This document shows, piece by piece, positions 6,483 through 12,625 of a stretch of 12,625 bases of DNA. How positions within the stretch are numbered: position 1 is the first letter of the stretch; each line of letters starts with the position of its first letter. Under the pieces are notes generated by a model. That model made no database searches, was not told where the DNA came from, and saw only the letters and a program-made list of their open reading frames with translations. The stretch is from the NCBI GenBank assembly GCA_013115135.1, contig JABANP010000905.1:1-12625 (forward strand), written 5' to 3'. This DNA is from Perkinsus olseni (Eukaryota > Perkinsozoa > Perkinsida > Perkinsidae). A program made the translations under genes and the position numbers.

Positions 6483-6554
6483 GTCGCTATCGTCTAGTGG
6501 TCAGGACGTCACGATGTGGCCGTGACAACCCCGGTTCAAATCCGGGTAGCGACT
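6483..6554 (+). tRNA. tRNA-His (anticodon GTG)
   Basis: The acceptor stem GTCGCTA/TAGCGAC pairs perfectly. D-stem GTCT/GGAC; anticodon stem TCACG/CGTGA with loop ATGTGGC and anticodon GTG; T-stem CCCGG/CCGGG with loop TTCAAAT. It supplies histidyl-tRNA for CAC and CAU codons. As in other eukaryotes, the extra G at position -1 would be added after transcription. It is the cleanest tRNA in the window and lies between the two duplicated Arg-type blocks. Downstream there is only TTTAGTTT, not four consecutive T. Confidence 0.93.
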
Positions 6555-6760
6555 TTAGTTTGGAATGAAATGTGTTCCAGCACACGAGAATGTTGACAAG
6601 ACGTTCCTGAACACAGAACGAGACGTCAGCTTGTCGCTGATGGATGCACGGTGCGCTGCCCTGGAATTCTCACCTTACCACGGCTCAGCCCTATCCCACA
6701 GCGTGTTTCATCGTGCACCAAGTCTTGGTGCGACACTTCACTCGGAACTAGGATTTTGCC

Positions 6761-6832
6761 TAATCCTGACCGAAGTTGAACCCGCAGCATTTGGCTCCGG
6801 AACCCGAAGTGCTTCAATTTCACCATAAGCTC
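6761..6832 (-). pseudogene. Degenerate Arg-CCG-type tRNA relic
   Basis: Aligns at full length (72 bases) with the tRNA-Arg(CCG) at 7098. The anticodon loop TTCCGGA, anticodon CCG, is kept. The acceptor stem GAGCTTA/CAGGATT has two mismatches (A-C, G-A). The T-stem GCGGG/TCGGT has a G-G mismatch, the T-loop is TTCAACT, and the D-stem is weakened. This suggests a third, older copy of the Arg-CCG-type gene, in the same orientation relative to the next block. Confidence 0.7.
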
Positions 6833-6941
6833 GGCTTACTGAGAATAGTCTGCTGAGGCAGCAAATGAATCCACTGTATGCCCTTCAACATTCAAAGGAA
6901 CGCCCACCATCGGCCAGCACTGTATGTCGCTACCGATTCCG

Positions 6942-7015
6942 GCTCTGGTGGCTCAATCGGATAGAGCGTTGGACTTCTAATCCAAAGGTTCCGGGTTCAA
7001 GTCCCGCCCAGAGTA
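6942..7015 (+). tRNA. tRNA-Arg (anticodon TCT), block B copy
   Basis: 74 bases; acceptor GCTCTGG/CCAGAGT; D-stem GCTC/GAGC perfect; anticodon stem TTGGA/TCCAA with loop CTTCTAA and anticodon TCT; T-loop TTCAAGT. The T-stem CCGGG/CCCGC has one C-C mismatch at its base, where block A has a pairing G. Decodes AGA. The best Arg-TCT candidate in the window. Confidence 0.87.
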
Positions 7016-7097
7016 GGTGCACATCAGAGCGAAACTGTTTGCTCCTATGGCAGTCTCCCTACTATACACTATCGCCGTTGAAAGCAATTAAATACTA

Positions 7098-7169
7098 CAA
7101 CCCTGGCGGGACTTGAACCCGCAACCTTCGACTCCGGAAACCGACGCGCTTCCATTGCGCCACAAGGTC
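7098..7169 (-). tRNA. tRNA-Arg (anticodon CCG)
   Basis: 72 bases; acceptor GACCTTG/CAGGGTT pairs with G-U wobbles; D-stem GCGC/GCGC; anticodon stem TCGGT/GTCGA with loop TTCCGGA and anticodon CCG; T-stem GCGGG/CCCGC with loop TTCAAGT; discriminator G. Decodes CGG. The overall sequence resembles eukaryotic tRNA-Arg(CCG). It is convergent with the plus-strand Arg-TCT gene 82 bases away. Its sister at 5786-5857 carries a changed anticodon. Confidence 0.85.
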
Positions 7170-7202
7170 GACTAAAAATGGTTAGTTACACTCCGTACTC
7201 GT

Positions 7203-7227
7203 GTTGGATCAATCGGAGGAGTGTTCC
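7203..7227 (+). pseudogene. Possible 5'-half tRNA-Arg relic, block B
   Basis: The same D-arm-like fragment as at 5891-5915, carried along by the block duplication. Confidence 0.4.
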
Positions 7228-7254
7228 GCTTGGATTCTTTTTTGACAGGAGTAG

Positions 7255-7365
7255 GCTGCCGCCAAACTATCGGCAGCACCCGAACTGTGAAGCATGAATC
7301 CACTCTATGCAGGTGCGCCTAGCGGCGCAAAACGCTAGTCGGCACTAGCTGCTGTCCGTGACAGC
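7255..7365. ncRNA. Run of four consecutive hairpins (block B)
   Basis: The counterpart of 5943-6053, 1312 bases on, with all stems unchanged. The one difference I note lies in a loop (TAAC to TAGC in the second hairpin). Possible structured RNA, family unknown. Confidence 0.4.
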
Positions 7366-7380
7366 TTGATCCGTTCACCA

Positions 7381-7454
7381 GCTCTAGTAACTCAATCGGA
7401 TGGAGCGTTGGACATCTAGTCCAAAAGTTGCAGATTCAAGTATCGCCTAGAGTA
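7381..7454 (+). pseudogene. Arg-TCT-like tRNA relic, block B
   Basis: Counterpart of 6069-6142. The acceptor and anticodon stems are intact. The loop is CATCTAG, so U33 is A here against G in block A. The T-stem is broken in the same way. TCT is retained. Probably not functional as a tRNA. Confidence 0.8.
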
Positions 7455-7519
7455 TACGTGTATGCTACCACATCAGATCGGAGCTGTCTGTTCTTAAGAC
7501 AGCCCTTCCTGACTATACG

Positions 7520-7784
7520 CTATTGTTGTGAGCAAACTGAGCACTTTGATTTTAGGGCGTGCGCGGGCAGCGTTTGCTCTGTGTGATCGTAGACATTCAA
7601 GCTAAGTAAGCTAGAGCTTGTATGTGAAGTATAGTTAAGATTAAGAGTTTTATTGGTTTGTGGTCCTTACTGGTTGGACCATCCTTACGTGAAGTACTAT
7701 CGTTGCAACCCAAGGCTCGGTGGGTTGATTATCTATCCATTAGTATTAATTGGTATTATCGACTGGTTGTGTTAATCTACTGGG
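7520..7784 (+). other. Retroelement leader, probable 5' LTR region
   Basis: Sequence unique to this side of block B, up to the Gag start codon. A TG-starting boundary near 7524 (TGTTGTGAGC) would suit an LTR start. TATAGTTAAGATTAAGAG near 7630 is A/T-rich. The 3' LTR lies outside the window, so neither LTR end nor the primer binding site can be fixed; the TGG-containing words near 7672 and 7722 do not match the tRNA 3' ends seen in this window. Confidence 0.4.
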
Positions 7785-10700
7785 ATGAGTGCATCTTCTC
7801 GCGACATTGAGAACATTGGCATGGAAACCCAAAACGGCTCCCAACAATTGGTAGCAGCTCCTTGTTGGAGCCCTACGTTATTGGCTAATCTTGGGAGGAC
7901 TCAACTTGAAGCTATTCTTACGGTACGGAATATTCCTAATCCGGGTGGATCTATTCGAGAGATGGCTGCTTATGTCTATGAGAATGATAAATGTGTATTA
8001 AACTCAGTAGAGAAGGGCCTCTTCTTGAATGTGTATCGCAAAGTATTTGGAACCCCGTATGTAGAAGAGCCTCAAGCTATGTCCACGGGATTGCAGGCTT
8101 CTTATGATGTCCTTAATGAGCCTCGAGAAGAAGATGATGACGCATCGAAGGAATCACCACCTTTGGATGGTGATTTGCCGGAGGATGCGGGTAGTACTGG
8201 TAAAGAGGGTGGTCTCTCCTCTAAGGGTCTGGTCTCATCGGGTTTTGATTATGATACTGCTAACAAAGCTGTTGAGAGTATTACTGGTTCTGAGGAGAAA
8301 GGTGGCCAGTTCACTGACTTCTTGGCCTCTGAATTTCAGAGGATGCGGCAAGAAAACAGTGCTGCTCACTCGACTCTGATGAACGTGATTGATAAGCATA
8401 AGGAGTCTATCGATATTGAGAATGCCCGCCTACGTAAAGAATTATCTACCTCGGTGGGTGCGTTAGACGAGAAGGTTTATAACTCTATAGAGGAGTTGAG
8501 GACTGCCACTAATGATAACTTTAATGCTGTGAAGATTTGCTTGGATGATCGTGACCGTCAACAAAATGAAGTGACTTCCAGGCTTGATCGTCGTCTTGAG
8601 GCTATTGATCTCAAATTGACGAATATGGGAAGGCCTACTGTGAAGACGGTGCAGGGTGCTCAAGCTTTTGATTTAAGTCCTGGTCATGTAGGAGCTCAAC
8701 AGGTTATTGGTAGTAGTAACGACTTGAGGAGTCCTTATGATAGGCATGTTACGTTGAGAAAGCGTACTGGCTCTGCCTTTAGCTTGAATGGTAATGGAGA
8801 GCCTATTGGTCGTGATGTAGGTCGTAGCAGTCATGACCAAGGTCTTCCTGTGGCGCCGAATGCTACCTCTAATTATGGTATGCCTTTGTACGAGCAGGAG
8901 AGTCCGACCTTTTCCTTCAACCCCGTTGGTTCTGGTGGTGGGTCTAAGGCAACTACAGAGCATGGGGCTGGGTATGTGCAGGGTAAGGCCTTCAATTCGG
9001 AAATGCCCAATGGTTCGCTGGGTAATCCTCGAAAGGTGCGGCACTATGATTATAGTGACCCTAGTAGAGGCCGAGGCTACTCTAGTAATGGTCCTGAACG
9101 TCACCAAGAACGAGTAATGGCACCTGATGCCCTTGAAGGTGGTAGGAAAGGCCAGAGTACCACTATGGGTACTGCTGGGACCTACCATGGTAATGTGGAG
9201 TCATTTCCAATGACCCCAAGTGTTGCTGGCCAGATAGGGGAACCTTACGGTAGAACTCCTCCCTATGGGGAGAGAGTAACACTGTGTAGGCAACCTGATG
9301 GCAATTTTAAGATGGTTCAAGAAGATTATCCGCTAGCCTTCAATGATGGAAGGCCTAGCGGGGGTGATAATGACTCTATCAACTCTCGTGTAGTGAGTCA
9401 GGTGGAGTCAGTATTGTCTGAAAATCTGAAGACCATCGCCCCTACTAATGCTAAGAAGGCCCAGATTCGTTCGAATATGGGTTACCGTATGCCACGGTAT
9501 GGATACTTGAAGTCCTTCTGGTTACTGCCTCCTCAGTGGCAGAAGGAGAGACCTGATGATTTACCTATGGGTTCTGACGATTTGGCTATCAACGAAGCTC
9601 AACTAGAGTTCGTTAAACACCGAGTGACTCAGGCTTCTGAGAAGCTGGTGAGCCAGATTAAGAAGCTCCAAGGAGGGCCCTATCAGGGTGCAGGTGATTC
9701 GAGATCTTGGCATGAAGTAGAACGTGAGATTGTAGACAATTTGAATCGCTCCTCTTTGACTATTGCGAGGATTCATTTGCTGTATCTCACTGATTGTGTG
9801 AGCCCTACTATTAGCCAGAGAATTAGGAGAAGGTTGGGTACTGACTCTTGGTTCGACGCTAACCCTGTGGATCTCTTGCTGGCTATGTGGAATATTCTGG
9901 ACGAGTTGTTTCGTTCAAAATCCACACCTGAGGCTCAATGTGATAATATGCAGAATGTGAAGAAGTCCACTAATGAGACTCTACCGCAGTTCATGTACAA
10001 GCTCCAGAACTTGTTTACTGGTGTCGAGATTGAGACCGGTCAAGAACTGGTTTATAGTACTAAGTTGACTCGTCTTCGTGGTGCGCTGCCTAAGGTGGAC
10101 GTTCAGTTCCTAAGGGAGAAATTCCCGACTAACCTAACTTATGATCAATTGGTTACAAGAGTTAATGAGTATCTCTCTAGTGCCATGGATCGTGAGTGCT
10201 ATGAGAGGTTTGTTAAACAGTATAGGATGTTGAACGCCCCCGAGAAAGTTGATGGCTATGCTCATGATGACTTGAAGACGGTGGATACTGTGGTGGACGC
10301 TATGGAAGAAGCGCCTTCCGTCCAGGAGGGCAAATCTTCCAAGCGTGGGAAGAAGCCCAAGAAAGCTACTAAGGGTGTCGTAGCCAATGAAGCGGCGACG
10401 GGTAGCTCTGGTGGCCCTGTGGGTTCTGGCAGTTGTCGACGTTGTAACTCTAATGGTCACACCGCTGAGAACTGCACTTCTGAGAATTTGTCTATCTTTC
10501 GTGGCCGTTGTTATACCTGTGCTGATACTAGTCATCAGGCGAACAAGTGCACGAAGGATAAATCTAAGCTGGTATGTAAAAGGTGTTTACTCGGTGGTCA
10601 TGTAGCCGATGTCTGCCGAGTGAAGTGGTCTTTTATACCTAAGTCACATCATCCCGATCCTTCAAGTTCTGGTGTCAGCCAACCTCCCCAACCTAGCGGG

Positions 10701-11444
10701 AAGTTTGAGACTACTATTAACCAGAAGAAGGAAGCTACAGATGTCTCTGCTAACTCTAATCTGTGTGAGACTGGTGACACACAGATGGAGAAAGCTGAGA
10801 TAGGTGAAATCTACGAATGCCAGACTAAAGCCGTCTCGTGGTTGGACTTGAGAAAGGGTATGATATATGCCAAGTTCAAGGTCTTCTGCGGGAATCCTTA
10901 TGAAACTGTTGATATGTGTGGGTTGTTGGATACGGGTGCTAATTTGAGCATCATCGACAACCACACGGTCGAGGAGATGGTAAGGAAGAGGGCTGGACGA
11001 GTTGCTAAACTGCCTCAACCCTTAACTTGTACCATGGCTGATGGCAGTAGGCAAGTGCTAACGCATGCATGGCATTGTATGGTTCAGCAGTTGACCAAGC
11101 CGGTTGACGGTGTTGGCCAATACGTTCAATCTGGTAGAGAAGCAAGGTTCATCATACTGAAGACTATCAAGAAAGACAAGGTTCTCATTGGTAGAGATCA
11201 GTTTGAAGACTTCGGCTTCGTTATCGGGAAGATGATCAACTGCCATCATGAGAAGGGTTGCTTGTTGACTGATCCGTCTCAAGTTAATAAGGTCATGATA
11301 GAGGATCTTCATCGAGTGGTTATTCATTGTGACCATGCAGAGTCACAGATGACTGACGCCGCTGATGAGATCAACGCCACTAAGGTCTATGAGTCTAAAA
11401 CCTATGAGGGTAGGATGGCATCATTGGAATGGAGATCGTCCTAA
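7785..11444 (+). CDS. Gag-protease polyprotein of a BEL/Pao-like element
   Basis: 1219 residues. Residues 1-165: no recognised fold, acidic towards the end. About 165-285: heptad-like, charged sequence, probably a coiled coil. About 290-560: Gly/Ser/Pro-rich, likely disordered. About 570-830: helical, Trp-rich, likely the capsid region. About 860-880: Lys-rich linker. Three CCHC zinc knuckles of the form C-x2-C-x4-H-x4-C start at Cys884, Cys909 and Cys931. The protease active site is LLDTGANLSIID with Asp1049, and VLIGRDQFEDF near 1133 fits the second conserved retropepsin motif. The frame ends at TAA (11442-11444); the next codons continue the same frame into the RT. The start is the first ATG of the frame. 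Gag packages element RNA into cytoplasmic particles and the protease matures it. The Gag part is long for this superfamily. Confidence 0.9.
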   Translation: MSASSRDIENIGMETQNGSQQLVAAPCWSPTLLANLGRTQLEAILTVRNIPNPGGSIREMAAYVYENDKCVLNSVEKGLFLNVYRKVFGTPYVEEPQAMSTGLQASYDVLNEPREEDDDASKESPPLDGDLPEDAGSTGKEGGLSSKGLVSSGFDYDTANKAVESITGSEEKGGQFTDFLASEFQRMRQENSAAHSTLMNVIDKHKESIDIENARLRKELSTSVGALDEKVYNSIEELRTATNDNFNAVKICLDDRDRQQNEVTSRLDRRLEAIDLKLTNMGRPTVKTVQGAQAFDLSPGHVGAQQVIGSSNDLRSPYDRHVTLRKRTGSAFSLNGNGEPIGRDVGRSSHDQGLPVAPNATSNYGMPLYEQESPTFSFNPVGSGGGSKATTEHGAGYVQGKAFNSEMPNGSLGNPRKVRHYDYSDPSRGRGYSSNGPERHQERVMAPDALEGGRKGQSTTMGTAGTYHGNVESFPMTPSVAGQIGEPYGRTPPYGERVTLCRQPDGNFKMVQEDYPLAFNDGRPSGGDNDSINSRVVSQVESVLSENLKTIAPTNAKKAQIRSNMGYRMPRYGYLKSFWLLPPQWQKERPDDLPMGSDDLAINEAQLEFVKHRVTQASEKLVSQIKKLQGGPYQGAGDSRSWHEVEREIVDNLNRSSLTIARIHLLYLTDCVSPTISQRIRRRLGTDSWFDANPVDLLLAMWNILDELFRSKSTPEAQCDNMQNVKKSTNETLPQFMYKLQNLFTGVEIETGQELVYSTKLTRLRGALPKVDVQFLREKFPTNLTYDQLVTRVNEYLSSAMDRECYERFVKQYRMLNAPEKVDGYAHDDLKTVDTVVDAMEEAPSVQEGKSSKRGKKPKKATKGVVANEAATGSSGGPVGSGSCRRCNSNGHTAENCTSENLSIFRGRCYTCADTSHQANKCTKDKSKLVCKRCLLGGHVADVCRVKWSFIPKSHHPDPSSSGVSQPPQPSGKFETTINQKKEATDVSANSNLCETGDTQMEKAEIGEIYECQTKAVSWLDLRKGMIYAKFKVFCGNPYETVDMCGLLDTGANLSIIDNHTVEEMVRKRAGRVAKLPQPLTCTMADGSRQVLTHAWHCMVQQLTKPVDGVGQYVQSGREARFIILKTIKKDKVLIGRDQFEDFGFVIGKMINCHHEKGCLLTDPSQVNKVMIEDLHRVVIHCDHAESQMTDAADEINATKVYESKTYEGRMASLEWRSS

Positions 11445-12491
11445 AGGCCCCATAAGGCTTTCAAGGCTGCGGTCAAGAGAGCTAAGAGGTTGGAGTATTC
11501 GCTGAAGAGAAGAGGTGGCCAAGAACTGGTGGATGCCTATAGCGACCAGTTCAAGCAATGGCTTGATAATGGGTTTATCCGTCCTGTTGGCAGTGAAGAG
11601 GTGGAGCATTTTTTGTTTCATCACCCTGTGATAAGGGTGGGTCATCCCACTACTCCTGTGCGACCCGTGATAAACGGCCAATCTCTAGATCCTTATCTCC
11701 GTGAGACTGAGTGTGACATGTTACGTATTGTAGACATTGTCACTCAGTGGAGACAAAGTGATAAGTGGGTAACTATGGACCTAAGCAAGGCCTTCCTCCG
11801 TATTCAAATGCGGAAGGAAGATCAGCCTTACCTAGGTATATATTGGGATGGTGTCAGTTACGTCTTCAACGTTCTTCCCTTTGGCTTGGCCATGAGTCCT
11901 TCATGGCTTACTGCCAATGTGAAAGAAGTATTGCGTCGAGCCTCTGAAGACCCACATTTTGTGGGTAAGGTTTTGCCTTATATGGATGATCTGCTTATGT
12001 TGGTCAAGGATGGTGTTGATATCCATGTCCAACAACGATTATTGGTTGCTCGATGCGTTGAAGATGGCTTTCCGGTGGCAACTTCAAAAACGGTCTTTCA
12101 CTACCAGGATGATCCTGCTAGTATATTGGGAGTTCCGTGGCATGGGGCAAAAGGAGATACGATTGGTGTCTCTTTCAAGCCTCCTGACAAACCACCCACT
12201 ACAAGGCGAGAACTGTTGTCTATGACTAACTCGTTATACGATCCGTTAGGATTGGTAATTGAGCTAGACATACAAGGAAGGTATCTGGTACAGAGAGCTT
12301 CCCAGTATGCGTGGGATACTAGACTACCAGATGACCTATGTGTTCTTACTAGTGAGTGGTTGGCCTTGGTTAAGAAGGCTGTCCTCGGGACCGAGGTTCC
12401 CAGAAAAATTGACTGCAAGAAGTTGCTTGTCTATATTGATGCTAGCCAAAGCACCTGGGGGGGTGGATATCAGAACCCCAAGTGGGACTAG
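11445..12491 (+). CDS. Reverse transcriptase and start of RNase H (pol, interrupted)
   Basis: The same frame as Gag-protease, directly after its TAA, open to TAG at 12489-12491. No ATG stands at the beginning; the first codons (RPHKAFKAAVKR...) read as the linker before RT. The palm-domain Asp lies in VTMDLSKAFLRI (codon 11778); LPFGLAMSPSW follows; the catalytic YMDD is at 11979-11990; ILGVPW and LYDPLGL follow, then the RNase H start LLVYIDAS. Translation would need readthrough of the TAA, or this copy is mutated. The last few codons before 12491 are out of register because of the G7 run, so the true product would not end there. Confidence 0.85.
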   Translation, partial: RPHKAFKAAVKRAKRLEYSLKRRGGQELVDAYSDQFKQWLDNGFIRPVGSEEVEHFLFHHPVIRVGHPTTPVRPVINGQSLDPYLRETECDMLRIVDIVTQWRQSDKWVTMDLSKAFLRIQMRKEDQPYLGIYWDGVSYVFNVLPFGLAMSPSWLTANVKEVLRRASEDPHFVGKVLPYMDDLLMLVKDGVDIHVQQRLLVARCVEDGFPVATSKTVFHYQDDPASILGVPWHGAKGDTIGVSFKPPDKPPTTRRELLSMTNSLYDPLGLVIELDIQGRYLVQRASQYAWDTRLPDDLCVLTSEWLALVKKAVLGTEVPRKIDCKKLLVYIDASQSTWGGGYQNPKWD

Positions 12492-12492
12492 G

Positions 12493-12625
12493 GTTTGCGC
12501 TAAAGGTGGTCTTTTTCCTCAGCCAAAGAGGGATAAGTGGACTATTCCGCGGAAGGAGCTACTTTCTCTTAGAGACCTTCTTATAAATGTTTGGAAAACA
12601 GAGAGTCTAAGGAAGGTATTATTAA
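12493..12625 (+). CDS. RNase H continuation in a shifted frame (partial)
   Basis: In the frame beginning at 12493 the reading is open to the window edge. It contains KGGLFPQPKRDKW and IPRKELLSL, the expected next motif of BEL/Pao RNase H. It connects to the upstream RT frame only by a one-base shift near the G7 run. RNase H removes the RNA strand during reverse transcription. The rest of RNase H and integrase would be beyond the edge. Confidence 0.75.

Larger units (their letters stand above)
6908..7519 (+). repeat. tRNA block B, sister of block A
   Basis: Near-identical to 5599-6207, with the same order of tRNA copies and hairpins. Similarity begins around CATCGGCC (6908) and ends at CTATACG (7519), after which the retroelement flank follows. 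It lacks the 14-base palindrome-forming insertion of block A. Most point differences favour canonical tRNA structure here, so this copy is better preserved. Confidence 0.92.
7520..12625 (+). mobile_element. BEL/Pao-like LTR retrotransposon, 5' part
   Basis: Order Gag, three CCHC knuckles, aspartic protease, reverse transcriptase, RNase H, cut by the window edge before any integrase. The BEL/Pao assignment rests on the post-RT motif LYDPLGL (around 12234-12254), the WDxxLP signature after it, and an IPRKELLSL motif in the RNase H part, all typical of that superfamily. The RT has YMDD. The coding region is broken by an in-frame TAA at 11442 and a frameshift at the G7 run near 12456-12465. Confidence 0.8.

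Noticed and set aside
8463..9188. Minus-strand open frames inside the Gag region
   Set aside because: They are shadows of the strongly supported plus-strand Gag frame.
11490..11492. TTG as a separate start for the RT protein
   Set aside because: The frame is open right back to the TAA at 11442, and RT-linker sequence precedes 11490, so an independent start here is not supported.

Overview
The window is nuclear DNA of a eukaryote, most likely a unicellular protist. It carries eukaryote-type tRNA genes (Arg-TCT, Arg-CCG, His-GTG), an apparently intronless secreted pepsin-family aspartic protease, and a BEL/Pao-like LTR retroelement. From the overall style (compact intronless protease, many short repeats, a divergent BEL-like element) a perkinsid or other alveolate is my best guess. 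That guess is weak, and nothing here fixes the species.

Layout. 1-930: two 15-bp minisatellite arrays in opposite orientation (1-250 and 639-931) flank a core that holds a 72-bp tandem repeat and a nearly perfect 29-bp palindrome. 908-1773: a minus-strand low-complexity open frame (1279-1773). Its frame stays open for a further ~120 codons beyond a stop-bearing palindromic segment. 1774-4000: mostly non-coding, with short palindromes and one microsatellite. 4001-5086: the aspartic protease gene, plus strand. 5599-7519: a tRNA region built from two near-identical ~610-bp blocks. Each block holds an Arg-TCT gene (+), an Arg-CCG-type gene or relic (-), a run of hairpins, and a degenerate Arg-TCT-like relic (+). 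A tRNA-His gene and another tRNA relic lie between the blocks. 7520-12625: the 5' part of an LTR retroelement (Gag, three zinc knuckles, aspartic protease, reverse transcriptase, start of RNase H). It runs off the right edge and begins directly where the second tRNA block ends.

How the parts relate. The retroelement encodes Gag-protease and the RT region in one frame, separated by a single in-frame TAA. A run of seven G in RNase H then shifts the frame. This copy is therefore either decayed or decoded by readthrough; one copy cannot decide. Its position next to a tRNA cluster recalls retroelements that target Pol III genes. The protease gene appears to stand alone. A recurring theme is odd-length palindromes with a single central base; at least eight occur between 590 and 5741, two of them with arms of 14 and 16 bp.
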